From Streptomyces althioticus (lineage in GTDB: Bacteria; Actinomycetota; Actinomycetes; Streptomycetales; Streptomycetaceae), in contig BMSW01000005.1 in the NCBI GenBank assembly GCA_014649355.1, forward strand, positions 310,001 through 374,000: a DNA stretch of 64,000 nt, written 5' to 3'. A model generated the notes under the pieces. That model saw nothing but the letters and a program-made list of their open reading frames with translations, had not been told where the DNA came from and searched no databases. A program made the position numbers and the translations under genes. Below, in pieces: positions 44,780 through 53,304 of the stretch. Numbering within the stretch: position 1 is the stretch's first letter; each line of letters begins with the position of its first letter.

Positions 44780-45342
44780 CCCGTCCTCCGGCCGCGCCGC
44801 GCCTGACGGCGTGCCGCCCGGTGCACGGTGAGGGCGGCGGTCCCGGCCAGGGCGAGGGCGACCACCGTCTGCGCGATGCCGGGTCCCTGCTGCTCAGGAC
44901 GGCCGGCCAGGTCACGTGCCGCGCCGCCTGCTCCGGCGTTCACGGGGGCCACGGGCGAGGGCCGCGCGGCGGGCTCGGCGCCCGCGGCGGGCGTCTGCTT
45001 CCGGACGACCTGGACCGTGCCCCTGTGCTCCGTGCCGTCGCAGGTGACGGTCACCGTGTACGTCCCGGCGGTGGCCGTGGACCGCACCCGCCCGTCGCCC
45101 GCGAGGCCGTCGCCCTCGTCGTCGGGGGTGAGGCGGGCGTCGGACACCAGCGCCGTGGACCGCGCGACCGCCTCGCGCGCGTCGCACCCGGTCACCCTGA
45201 GGGCGATGTCACCGCCGGGCGCGGGAGCCGCGGGGACCACCGAGACGTCCCCTCCGTCCGCCGCGTACGCCGCGCAGGCCGCCGGACCGAACGCGGTGAC
45301 GGCCAGGACACCCGCGCAGAGTGCGAGTCGCCGCTTACCCAT
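44776..45342 (-). CDS. Secreted protein with C-terminal membrane segment, sortase partner candidate
   Basis: 188 aa, not a recognised family. Signal peptide (LALCAGVLAVTAFGPAACAAYA), a ~90-residue beta-type domain with two cysteines (RVTGCDAREAV, TVTVTCDGTEH) that probably pair, a Pro/Ala linker, a hydrophobic helix (IAQTVVALALAGTAALTV) and a strongly basic tail (RAARRQARRGRR). This is the layout of a sortase sorting signal, but no LPxTG-like pentapeptide precedes the helix; the nearest sequence is DLAGRPEQQGPG. Overlaps the sortase gene by 4 bp. ATG at 45342 with GGAGG upstream. Confidence 0.75.
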   Translation of the reverse strand: MGKRRLALCAGVLAVTAFGPAACAAYAADGGDVSVVPAAPAPGGDIALRVTGCDAREAVARSTALVSDARLTPDDEGDGLAGDGRVRSTATAGTYTVTVTCDGTEHRGTVQVVRKQTPAAGAEPAARPSPVAPVNAGAGGAARDLAGRPEQQGPGIAQTVVALALAGTAALTVHRAARRQARRGRRTG

Positions 45343-45456
45343 CGTGAACCTCCAGACACTCCGGAGGTTCCCCCGCCCGGTCCGGCCCCGCACCCTCTCA
45401 CGCGCGGCACTGGACCGGTCGGGTGAACGAGATACGGCGAAACGGCCGTACGACGA

Positions 45457-46236
45457 TCAGACGAGGTCGACGATGTCGGCGATGGAGTCGACGACCTTGC
45501 TCGGCCGGTACGGGAAGTTCTCCACCTGCTCCGGCCGGGTCAGCCCGGTCAGCACCAGGTACGTCTTCATGCCGGCCTCGATGCCCGCCAGCACGTCGGT
45601 GTCCATCCGGTCGCCGATCATCGCGCTGCTCTCGGAGTGCGCCCCGATGGTGTTCAGCCCGGTGCGCATCATCAGCGGGTTCGGCTTGCCCGCGAAGTAG
45701 GGCTGCCGGCCGGTCGCCTTGGTGATGAGCGCGGCCACCGCGCCGGTCGCCGGGAGCGGGCCCTCGGTGGAGGGGCCCGTCTCGTCGGGGTTGGTGCAGA
45801 TGAAGCGGGCGCCGTTGTTGATCAGCCGCACGGCCTTGGTCATCGCCTCGAACGAGTACGTGCGGGTCTCGCCGAGGACCACGTAGTCGGGGTCGTGGTC
45901 GGTGAGGATGTAGCCGATGTCGTGCAGCGCGGTGGTCAGACCGGCCTCGCCGATGACGTACGCGGAGCCGCCGGGCCGCTGGTCGTCGAGGAACTTGGCG
46001 GTGGCCAGGGCGGACGTCCAGATGTTCTCGATCGGCACCTCGAGCCCCAGCCGGCGCAGCCGGGCGTGCAGGTCGCGCGGGGTGTAGATCGAATTGTTGG
46101 TCAGCACGAGGAAGGGGCGGCCGGAGTCCTTGAGCTTCTTGATGAAGGCGTCCGCGCCGGGAATCGGCACGCCTTCGTGGATGAGCACCCCGTCCATGTC
46201 GGTGAGCCAGGACTCGATGGGCTTGCGGTCTGCCAT
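45457..46236 (-). CDS. HAD-IIA family phosphatase (NagD-like)
   Basis: 259 aa. Motif I is LTDMDGVLIHEG, motif II LTNNSIYTPRDL, the Lys of motif III lies in YFAGKPNPLMMRTG and motif IV is IGDRMDTDVLAG. Length and the cap position fit NagD-type nucleotide or sugar-phosphate phosphatases. AGGAG lies 9 bases before the ATG at 46236. The second minisatellite lies immediately upstream of its promoter. Confidence 0.9.
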   Translation of the reverse strand: MADRKPIESWLTDMDGVLIHEGVPIPGADAFIKKLKDSGRPFLVLTNNSIYTPRDLHARLRRLGLEVPIENIWTSALATAKFLDDQRPGGSAYVIGEAGLTTALHDIGYILTDHDPDYVVLGETRTYSFEAMTKAVRLINNGARFICTNPDETGPSTEGPLPATGAVAALITKATGRQPYFAGKPNPLMMRTGLNTIGAHSESSAMIGDRMDTDVLAGIEAGMKTYLVLTGLTRPEQVENFPYRPSKVVDSIADIVDLV

Positions 46237-46282
46237 GTGCACGCTCTCCTGCCGTCGTCGGGCCCTGCGGGGCCCAGCCTAA

Positions 46283-46870
46283 ATCTTTCCCGGCGCGGGT
46301 CGTCCGTGGCCGATCGCGCAGTTCCCCGCGCCCCTGAGGTGTGCTGCAGCCCCGGCCGCTGGCGGCGCACCCCCGCCGACCGCGGGCCGTGGTGCCGCCG
46401 CATCGCCGGGTGCGGGTCGTTCGTGGCCAGTCGCGCAGTTCCCCGCGCCCCTGAGGGTGCTGCAGCCCCCGCCGCTGGCGGCGCGCCCTCGGCGGCCCGT
46501 GGGGCGTGGTGCCGCCGCATCGCCGGGTGCGGGTCGTTCGTGGCCGATCGCGCAGTTCCCCGCGCCCCTGAGGGTGCTGCAGCCCCCGCCGCTGGCGGCG
46601 CACCCCCGCCGACCGCGGGCCGTGGTGCCGCCGCATCGCCGGGCGCGGGTCGCCCGTGGCCAGTCGCGCAGTTCCCCGCGCCCCTGAGGGTGCTGCAGCC
46701 CCCGCCGCTGGCGGCGCGCCCACGCCGACCGCGGGCCGTGGTGCCGCCGCATCGCCGGGCGCGGGTCGTTCGTGGCCGATCGCGCAGTTCCCCGCGCCCC
46801 TGAGGTGTGCTGCAGCCCCGGCCGCTGACAGCGCGCCCTCGGCGGCCGCGGGCAGTCGTGCCGCTGGGGC
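46283..46870. repeat. Minisatellite of ~117-bp units, non-coding
   Basis: Five tandem copies fill most of the 747-bp gap between the HAD and ROK genes. The landmark GCGCAGTTCCCCGCGCCCCT starts at 46316, 46433, 46550, 46666 and 46782, i.e. steps of 117, 117, 116 and 116 bp. Units differ by few substitutions. The landmark itself is a sequence I know as widely scattered in Streptomyces intergenic DNA, here expanded in tandem. Open frames through it are repetitive and not proteins. Confidence 0.9.
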
Positions 46871-46872
46871 GA

Positions 46873-46914
46873 TGGGGGTCCCCCCGCTCGAGCGAAGCCG
46901 AGAGTGGGGGAGGG
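46873..46914. repeat. Dispersed Streptomyces palindromic element
   Basis: TGGGGGTCCCCCCGCTCG followed by AGCGAAGCCGAGAGTGGGGG is a stem-loop element seen in very many Streptomyces intergenic regions. It lies directly after the minisatellite and ~70 bp downstream of the ROK regulator stop, where it may act as that gene's terminator. Confidence 0.65.
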
Positions 46915-46983
46915 TGGGCGCGGCGGCACCCCGTCGGCGCCGGGTTGCGCAGCACCCCCGCCCACCCCCACACCGTGCACTGT

Positions 46984-48105
46984 TCACCCGTCCTGCCCGA
47001 ACACCGGCGCCAGCACCAACTGCGCCGCCCCCTCCGCAACCCGCGACTCCCCGGACACCAAGCCCACCCCCACACACTCCTCCCCCGTCCGCCGCGCCCG
47101 CGCCTCAAGTACCCCCCGTACACCGCCCAGGAACACCCTCGGCGCCCCCTCCACCGTCCGCCCGCCCACCAGCACCCGGTCGATGTCCAGCAACCCCACC
47201 AGATTCGCCGCCCCGGTCCCCAGCACCCGAGCCGCCTCCCCCATCTCCCCCCGAGCCACCGCCGCCAGGCACAGCGCCTCCACGCACCCCCGGTCCCCGC
47301 ACCCGCACGGCGGCCCGTCCAGCTGCACCACCTGGTGCCCGAACTCCCCCGCCCCGGTCCGCGGCCCCCGGTGCACACTCCCCCCGACGACCAACCCCGC
47401 CCCCAGCCCCGTACCGAGGTGCAGATAGGCGAAGGACCCGCCCTCACCCCCGACGGCCAGCCCGAGCGCCACGGCGTTGGTGTCCTTGTCCACCACCACC
47501 GGCACACCCCCCAACCGCTCGGCCAGCGCGTCCCGCAACGGGAATCCGTCCCACTCGGGAAACCCCGTCACCCTGTGCAGCACCCCCCGCCGATGGTCGA
47601 GCGGCCCGGGCAGCGCGACGCCCACCCCCAGCAGCGACCGCCCCCCGGCGGCCCCCGCGACCTCCGCCCCCAACTCCCCCACCACGGCGGCGACCCGCCC
47701 CAGCACAGCCTCCGCGCCCGCCCCCAGATCCAGCGCCGCGTGCCGCCGCGCCACCACCGTGCCGTCGAGATCCGCCAGCACCGCCCGCAGCTCGTCGCGG
47801 TCGAGATGCACGCCCACCGCGTGCCCCGCCTCCGGCACCAGCCGCAGCACCGTGCGCGGCTTGCCGCCTGTCGACGCCCGTCGTCCGGCCTCCGCCGCGA
47901 GGCCCTCCTCGCGCAGCCGGGCGGTTATCTTGCTGACCGCCTGCGGGGTGAGCCCGGTGCGCTCGGCCAGCTCCAGTCGGCTGATGCCCTCCGTCCCGGC
48001 CTTGCGCAGCAGATCCAGCACCAGCGCGGTGTTGTGGCTGCGCAGGGCGAGCAGGTTGGCGCCGCCGCCCGCGCCTCGCATGCCACCGCCGTACGTCCTG
48101 TTCAC
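46984..48105 (-). CDS. ROK family transcriptional regulator
   Basis: 373 aa. The N-terminal winged helix (LLRKAGTEGISRLELAERTGLTPQAVSKI; core RLELAERTGLTPQAVSKI) is followed by a ROK sugar-kinase-like fold with VGVHLDRDEL, GVGVALPGPLDHRRG, GTGLGAGLVVGG and the zinc motif CGCGDRGCVEA. Such proteins are sugar-responsive repressors (NagC/XylR type). Start is the GTG at 48105. It is divergent from a Gfo/Idh/MocA oxidoreductase gene with a palindrome in the 56-bp gap. Confidence 0.9.
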   Translation of the reverse strand: MNRTYGGGMRGAGGGANLLALRSHNTALVLDLLRKAGTEGISRLELAERTGLTPQAVSKITARLREEGLAAEAGRRASTGGKPRTVLRLVPEAGHAVGVHLDRDELRAVLADLDGTVVARRHAALDLGAGAEAVLGRVAAVVGELGAEVAGAAGGRSLLGVGVALPGPLDHRRGVLHRVTGFPEWDGFPLRDALAERLGGVPVVVDKDTNAVALGLAVGGEGGSFAYLHLGTGLGAGLVVGGSVHRGPRTGAGEFGHQVVQLDGPPCGCGDRGCVEALCLAAVARGEMGEAARVLGTGAANLVGLLDIDRVLVGGRTVEGAPRVFLGGVRGVLEARARRTGEECVGVGLVSGESRVAEGAAQLVLAPVFGQDG

Positions 48106-48130
48106 CCGCCCATTGTGTCCCGCTCTTGCA

Positions 48131-48153
48131 CTTTGGCAACAGCGTTGCGAAAG
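48131..48153. promoter_or_regulatory. Candidate ROK operator
   Basis: CTTTGGCAAC-AGC-GTTGCGAAAG is an inverted repeat with 9 of 10 positions matched, in the short gap between the divergent ROK regulator and oxidoreductase genes. The site ends 8 bases before the oxidoreductase ATG. Confidence 0.6.
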
Positions 48154-48161
48154 TAGGACGC

Positions 48162-49238
48162 ATGACTGGCACTCCCCTTCGCGTCGGCCTCGTGGGCTAC
48201 GGCCTCGCGGGTTCCGTGTTCCACGCCCCGCTGATCGCCGCGACCCCGGGCCTCGCGCTCGACACGGTCGTCACCTCGAACCCCGAGCGGCAGGCGCAGG
48301 CCCGCGCCGAGCACCCGGACGTACGGGTGGCCGCCTCGGCGGACGAGCTGTGGGCGCGCGCGGACGAACTGGACCTGATCGTCGTCGCGTCGCCGAACAA
48401 AACGCACGTCCCGCTCGCCACCGCCGCGCTGGAGGCCGGTCTGCCGGTCGTCGTGGACAAGCCCGTCGCGGGCACGGCGGCGGAGGCCCGCACGCTGGCC
48501 GAGCTGGCCGAGAAGCGCGGCCTGCTGCTGTCCGTCTTCCAGAACCGCCGCTGGGACAACGACTTCCTCACCCTGCGCCGGCTGATCGCCGACGGCGAGC
48601 TGGGCGAGGTGTACCGGTTCGAGTCGCGCTTCGAGCGCTGGCGCCCGCAGCTCAAGGGCGGCTGGCGGGAGTCGGGCGACCCGGCGGAGATCGGCGGCCT
48701 GCTGTACGACCTCGGCAGCCATGTCGTCGACCAGGCGCTGGTCCTGTTCGGCCCGGTGACGTCGGTGTACGCGGAGACGGATGTCCGCCGCGAGGGCGCG
48801 CAGGCCGACGACGACACGTTCCTCGCGCTCACCCACGAGAGCGGTGTCCGCTCCCACCTGTACGTCTCCGCGACCACCGCCCAGCTCGGGCCGCGCTTCC
48901 GCGTCCTCGGCTCGAAGGCCGGTTACGTCAAGCACGGCTTGGACCCGCAGGAGGCCGCCCTGCGCGACGGCTCCCGTCCGGGCGCGTCCGGCACCGAGTG
49001 GGGCGTCGAGCCCGAGGAGTTGTGGGGCCGTCTCGGCGCCGGGGAGTCCCCGGTGACCGGCGGCGGCGCCCCCGTCCCCACCCTGCCGGGTGACTACCCC
49101 GCCTACTACGCGGCCGTGGCGCGGGCGCTGCACGCCGACGGCCCCAACCCGGTGACCGCGCTGGAGGCCGCCGCGGCCCTGGACGTCCTGGAAGCGGCGC
49201 GCCGTTCGGCCGCCGAGAAGGTGACGGTGACGCTGTGA
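48162..49238 (+). CDS. Gfo/Idh/MocA family oxidoreductase
   Basis: 358 aa NAD(P)-dependent dehydrogenase. Rossmann motif VGLVGYGLAGSVFHAPL, the family lysine in VVVDKPVAGTAAEA and the C-terminal domain with FQNRRWDNDFLTLR and GGLLYDLGSHVVDQAL. The His in GSHVVDQ is the usual catalytic residue. Acts on a sugar or inositol derivative, probably under control of the divergent ROK regulator. Its stop overlaps the GTG of the next gene. Confidence 0.9.
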   Translation: MTGTPLRVGLVGYGLAGSVFHAPLIAATPGLALDTVVTSNPERQAQARAEHPDVRVAASADELWARADELDLIVVASPNKTHVPLATAALEAGLPVVVDKPVAGTAAEARTLAELAEKRGLLLSVFQNRRWDNDFLTLRRLIADGELGEVYRFESRFERWRPQLKGGWRESGDPAEIGGLLYDLGSHVVDQALVLFGPVTSVYAETDVRREGAQADDDTFLALTHESGVRSHLYVSATTAQLGPRFRVLGSKAGYVKHGLDPQEAALRDGSRPGASGTEWGVEPEELWGRLGAGESPVTGGGAPVPTLPGDYPAYYAAVARALHADGPNPVTALEAAAALDVLEAARRSAAEKVTVTL

Positions 49239-49720
49239 CCACCCAGAAGCCGGAGCTCACCCCGACCGTGGAGGACCTGGAGGCGCAGGAACGCCGGCTT
49301 GTCTTCCGGCAGTTCACGCACGACGACGCGTGGGCGCTGGGCTCCCTGCTGGTGGAGCTGGCGCGTGAGCGGCAGGCGCCGGTCGCGATCGACATCCGCC
49401 GCGCCGGCCAGCAGCTTTTCCACGCGGCGCTGCCGGGCTCCACGCCCGACAACGACGCGTGGATCGCCCGCAAGCGCCGCGTGGTGGAACGGTACGGCTC
49501 CGCCTCCTACCTGGTGGGTGCGCGGTTCCGGGCGAAGGGCACGACGTTCGAGGAGTCGTCCCGCCTCGACCCGGACACGTACGCGGCGCACGGCGGCTCG
49601 TTCCCGATCACGGTCGAGGGCGTGGGCGTCATCGGCGCGGTGACGGTCTCGGGCCTGCCCCAACTCCAGGACCACCGGCTGGTGGTGGAGGCACTGGAAC
49701 ACTTCTTGTCACGGGCCTAG
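49235..49720 (+). CDS. UPF0303/heme-degrading-domain family protein
   Basis: 161 aa of the HbpS/GlcG-like fold (UPF0303). Typical segments are RQFTHDDAWALGSLLVELA, PVAIDIRRAGQQLFHAALPG (core AIDIRRAGQQLFHAAL) and FPITVEGVGVIGAVTVSGLP. Function in the family is poorly known; some relatives bind heme or stabilise complexes. GTGA-type overlap puts it in an operon with the oxidoreductase. Confidence 0.85.
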   Translation: MTTQKPELTPTVEDLEAQERRLVFRQFTHDDAWALGSLLVELARERQAPVAIDIRRAGQQLFHAALPGSTPDNDAWIARKRRVVERYGSASYLVGARFRAKGTTFEESSRLDPDTYAAHGGSFPITVEGVGVIGAVTVSGLPQLQDHRLVVEALEHFLSRA

Positions 49721-49726
49721 CCCGGG

Positions 49727-50803
49727 TCACTTGACGAGGAGGAGGACGACGACGAGCAGGACGACGGCCGCCAGCACCGCCGCCACGGCCTTCCTCCTGC
49801 CCTCGTCCGAGATCCGCGCCTGCACCTCCAGGTTTCCGGAGAAGCCGCGGTAGAGGTAGTACTCCCGGTCGCCGCTGCCCCGCGGCGTCGCCCGGACGAC
49901 GGTGATCCGCTCGATGACGACCGTGCGGTCCTGCTCCCCCTCGTGCTGCCGCAGGTGTGGTGCGAGGACCGAGCGGTGGTCGGCGGAGAGGTCGTCGGGG
50001 AGCGGGTCTCCGACGCCGAGCCGGTCCTTGCGCCAGCCGGCCGACCTCAGTTCGGCCGTCACGCGCCGGGGCCACGTGTCGGGGTGGGACACCGCCTCGG
50101 TCTCCGAGACCCAGGCGATCCGCCCGGCCGTCCAGGACGTCGTCCGCCCCTGGCCGCGGCACGTCCCGCAGGTGACGGTCCCGGTCGCCTTGCAAGGCCC
50201 GCAGGGGATGCGCCCGCGTGCCTGGCACTTCTCGCACCTGACTCTCCCCCAGCCCTGGCATCCGGGGCACGCGCTGTCGGGGGTGTGGCAGGCCGCGCAG
50301 GTCACCCGCTCCTCGGGGTGCGCCGCCCTGCGCGCCTTGGGCGGCCGGGGCGGGCTGCTGGGGATACCGCCGTGCTTGAGGTACTGGCTGCACGGGGAGA
50401 CCCCCGCGCACACGGGACACGGCTGGGACGGCTCACAGGTGCGGTACGTCATGCCCTTGCAGTCGGCGCACTGCTGCCGGCCGTTCGCGCAGCCGCAGGA
50501 CCGCACGTTCACCGTGCCGCGGCGGACCAGCTCCACCGGCTTGTCCAAGGGCTTGTCGCGCGGGCCGAGTTCGTAGTCCCGCAGCACGTCGTAGACGGGG
50601 CGGCCGGCGAGGTCGACGGAACCGGGTTCGTGCCGTGTCGCCTCGGTACGCCGTTCGATGTGACGGGTGACCGAGGCGCGGAGCAGGGGCAGCCGGGTGA
50701 GGGTGAAGTCCGCCGCGGTGCGACCGCTTCCTTTCCCCTTGCGGCGAGCCAGATACGCGTCCAACTCCGCCCGCACCTCGTCCTCGGACGGATCCTCTCC
50801 CAC
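49727..50803 (-). CDS. CXXC-rich tail-anchored protein with DnaJ-like zinc region
   Basis: 358 aa, unrecognised as a whole. Residues ~100-225 hold many CXXC pairs: SCGCANGRQQCADCKGMTY, CPVCAGVSPC, CAACHTPDSACPGCQGWG and then three regularly spaced repeats (CEKCQARGR, CGPCKATGT, CGTCRGQG) like the DnaJ cysteine-rich zinc domain. The last ~20 residues are one membrane helix (VAAVLAAVVLLVVVLLLV), so it is tail-anchored with the zinc region in the cytoplasm. There is no J domain. GTG 50803 has GAGGGG upstream; an alternative GTG lies at 50818. Confidence 0.75.
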   Translation of the reverse strand: MGEDPSEDEVRAELDAYLARRKGKGSGRTAADFTLTRLPLLRASVTRHIERRTEATRHEPGSVDLAGRPVYDVLRDYELGPRDKPLDKPVELVRRGTVNVRSCGCANGRQQCADCKGMTYRTCEPSQPCPVCAGVSPCSQYLKHGGIPSSPPRPPKARRAAHPEERVTCAACHTPDSACPGCQGWGRVRCEKCQARGRIPCGPCKATGTVTCGTCRGQGRTTSWTAGRIAWVSETEAVSHPDTWPRRVTAELRSAGWRKDRLGVGDPLPDDLSADHRSVLAPHLRQHEGEQDRTVVIERITVVRATPRGSGDREYYLYRGFSGNLEVQARISDEGRRKAVAAVLAAVVLLVVVLLLVK

Positions 50804-50975
50804 CGTCACACCCCTCACTCCCCCCGGGTCCGCCCCCCACCCCCTCGCCCCGCCCAGGAAGCGGGCGTGACCGGCGTCGGGCGGACCCAGTGTGGCGGGG
50901 CGGGGCCCGCCGGGGAAGGGCGCGTACGACGGCCGGGCGGGGAGCGCGGGGACACCCGCGCTCCCGCGCCGTGCC

Positions 50976-51833
50976 CTACGCCTGCGCCAGCACCTGCCGT
51001 TGCCGGCCCAGCCCCGTGACCTCCAGTTCGACCACGTCCCCGGCCCTCAGGTACGGCTTCGGTTCGGGGTGGCCCATCGCCACGCCCGCCGGGGTGCCGG
51101 TGCTGACGACGTCGCCCGGGTACAGGGTCATGAAGCGGCTGACGTAGCGCACGACCTCGCCGACGGGGAAGATCTGCTCGGCCGTCGTGCCGTCCTGCTT
51201 CAGCTCGCCGTTGACCCACAGCCGCAGGGACAGGTCCTGCGGGTCGGGCACCTCGTCGGCGGTGACCAGCCAGGGGCCGAGCGGGTTGAACGTCTCGCAG
51301 TTCTTGCCCTTGTCCCAGGTGCCGCCGCGTTCGATCTGGAACTCCCGCTCGGAGACGTCGTGGGCGACGGCGTACCCGGCGACGTGCGCGAGTCCTTCCT
51401 CCGCCGACTCCAGGTACCGCGCGGTCCGGCCGATCACGACGGCGAGTTCGACCTCCCAGTCGGTCTTCACCGACCCGCGCGGGATCAGCACCGTGTCGTC
51501 GGGGCCGACGACGGTGTCCGGGGCCTTGAGGAAGACCACCGGCTCGGCGGGCGGCTCGGCGCCGGTCTCGCGGGCGTGGTCGTGGTAGTTCAGCCCGATG
51601 CACACGATCTTGCCGATCCGCGCGAGCGGCGGCCCGGTGCGCAGTCCCGTCGCGTCCAGCGCGGGCAGGTCGCCGGCGGCGGCCGCGTTCCTGATCCGGC
51701 CGAGGGCGTCCTCGTCGGCGAGGAGCGTCCCGTCGATGTCCGCGACGAGTCCGGACAGGTCCCGCAGGGTCCCGTCGGGGTCGAGCAGCGCGGGCCGTTC
51801 CCGTCCCGCCGTACCGACGCGCAGCAGCTTCAT
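50976..51833 (-). CDS. Fumarylacetoacetate hydrolase family protein
   Basis: 285 aa. The FAH domain starts near IGKIVCIGLNYHDHARETG, with the metal ligands in DWEVELAVVIG and later KNCETFNPLGPW. The C-terminal PGDVVSTGTPAGVAMG loop is characteristic. It would hydrolyse or decarboxylate a beta-diketo or 2-hydroxymuconate-type acid, as in aromatic breakdown. No pathway genes are adjacent. The ATG at 51833 follows GAGGGAG. Confidence 0.9.
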   Translation of the reverse strand: MKLLRVGTAGRERPALLDPDGTLRDLSGLVADIDGTLLADEDALGRIRNAAAAGDLPALDATGLRTGPPLARIGKIVCIGLNYHDHARETGAEPPAEPVVFLKAPDTVVGPDDTVLIPRGSVKTDWEVELAVVIGRTARYLESAEEGLAHVAGYAVAHDVSEREFQIERGGTWDKGKNCETFNPLGPWLVTADEVPDPQDLSLRLWVNGELKQDGTTAEQIFPVGEVVRYVSRFMTLYPGDVVSTGTPAGVAMGHPEPKPYLRAGDVVELEVTGLGRQRQVLAQA

Positions 51834-51980
51834 GGTGGTGTCTCCCTCGCTCGCGGGCGCCCGCCCGACGGGGACGACCGGTGCGGCGGGCGCGGCCGTC
51901 GGAGGACCGGCCGATCCTCCAGGCCGGGCCCTCCACTCCGCAAGACCCGGTTCACGTACTGGACCGCGCCCCGCCCCGGC

Positions 51981-52715
51981 TCACCGGTACAGCACGGACC
52001 GCTCGATCACGCTCCACGTCGTGGAGGTGACCACGTAGAGCGCGGCGGCCAGGGGCACGACGGCCACCGTGACCAGGGTGAAGAAGGACATGAACGGCAT
52101 CACCTTCATGACCCCGCCCATGGCCGCGGCACCCGGCACCTGCGGGCCCGCGCCCGTGCCCGCCGTGCCCGCCATCGCCGCCGACGCCGCGGTCATCCGG
52201 CGGGAGAGCCGGTAGCTGAAGTACGCGACGACCGCGACGACCGCGAAGAGGCCGAGGTACACCAGGCCGGCCCCGCCGAACGCGCCGCCGTGGTCGAGGG
52301 CGTCCGCCCACCGGCCGCCGAGGGGCGCGTCGAGCAGCTGGTGGGTGAGCAGCGCGTTGGGTTCGCCGCCGATCGAGCCGCTGGAGAAGAGGTGGTAGAG
52401 CAGGAAGAACGCGGGGAGCTGGAGCAGGCTGGGCAGGCAGCCGGACAGTGGGGACACCTTCTCCTCGGCGTGCAGCTCCATCACGGCCTTCTGGAGCTTC
52501 TCCGGGTTCTTGCCGTGCTTGCGGCGCAGTTCGGCGATGCGCGGCTGGAGCGCGGTCCGCGCCTTCTGCCCGCGCGCGGCGGCCCGGGAGAGCGGGTGGA
52601 CGAGAAGGCGTACGAGGGCGGTGAACGCGATGATCGCGGCGGCCGCGGCGGACAGGCCGAACAGGGGGCGGAGCAGGTCGGCGAGCTGCTCGACCAGGGT
52701 GGCGAAGACAGACAA
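51981..52715 (-). CDS. YidC/Oxa1 family membrane insertase paralogue
   Basis: 244 aa with about five membrane segments and the Oxa1 core PLSGCLPSLLQLPAFFLLYHLFS (core GCLPSLLQLPAFF). The cytoplasmic loop QKARTALQPRIAELRRKHGKNPEKL is present. Start is TTG at 52715, with GGAGGG seven bases upstream. Streptomyces have the essential YidC near oriC (rpmH-rnpA region); this copy, with no such neighbours, is a second, shorter paralogue. A small membrane protein gene precedes it, probably in the same operon. Confidence 0.88.
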   Translation of the reverse strand: MSVFATLVEQLADLLRPLFGLSAAAAAIIAFTALVRLLVHPLSRAAARGQKARTALQPRIAELRRKHGKNPEKLQKAVMELHAEEKVSPLSGCLPSLLQLPAFFLLYHLFSSGSIGGEPNALLTHQLLDAPLGGRWADALDHGGAFGGAGLVYLGLFAVVAVVAYFSYRLSRRMTAASAAMAGTAGTGAGPQVPGAAAMGGVMKVMPFMSFFTLVTVAVVPLAAALYVVTSTTWSVIERSVLYR

Positions 52716-52854
52716 GGGTGAGCCCTCCGGGGGTCTCGTCGTGCCGGGGGTCCCGGCGCGGCGGACGGCCGGGACGGGACGGGGATGGTCGGCATGACGA
52801 CCCGCGCGCGGGGCGTGCGGAGGGAACGTGGGAAGAACGTCCTGCGGAGGTGCC

Positions 52855-53214
52855 CTACGCGGCGGTCGCCGGGAGGGCGTGTCCGGGCGCTCGGGGGCGG
52901 GTGCGCCCCTTGGCGTCGGGATCCCGCTGGGGGAGGAAGGCCGTACGCCGGTCGCGGTCGCGCAGGGCCGTGCGGACCCGGGTGGGTGGCACGGCGGGCG
53001 CGCTGCGGGCGGCGATGACGGCGCAGGTGGTGAGGGCGGCGCCGGCCGCCGCGGTCGCGGCGAGCGTGACGTGGACCAGGGAGAGGCCGCCGTCGGGAGC
53101 CGGGGTCAGCAGCAGGGCGATCTGGAGCAGCGGGAAAAGCAGGGCGAGGAGGGTGCGCGCGGAGCGCGTGTCCGGCCGCCCGGCGGGCGTGTGCCGCGTG
53201 GTGAACCCTGACAC
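52855..53214 (-). CDS. Small membrane protein (DUF6412-like) upstream of the YidC paralogue
   Basis: 119 aa from the GTG at 53214. Two membrane segments (LLALLFPLLQIALLLTPA and HVTLAATAAAGAALTTCAVIA) and a basic, Pro-rich C-terminal tail. Proteins of this kind are regularly found just before a yidC-like gene in Streptomyces, which suggests joint function. The start is uncertain: an in-frame ATG at 53265 gives 17 more residues. Confidence 0.65.
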   Translation of the reverse strand: MSGFTTRHTPAGRPDTRSARTLLALLFPLLQIALLLTPAPDGGLSLVHVTLAATAAAGAALTTCAVIAARSAPAVPPTRVRTALRDRDRRTAFLPQRDPDAKGRTRPRAPGHALPATAA

Positions 53215-53304
53215 GGTGCCGTGTCCCCCCTCTCTCCGTCTCGCGGTGCGTCGCGTGCACCGCATTGTGCCAGGTCCCTCTGTCAGCTCGGCGTGAGCCG
53301 TCCG

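Noticed and set aside
46283..46870. CRISPR array
   Set aside because: Whole 117-bp units are near-identical, with no variable spacers.
45398..47507. Long minus-strand frames spanning the second minisatellite
   Set aside because: Repetitive shadow frames that overlap the HAD and ROK genes out of phase.
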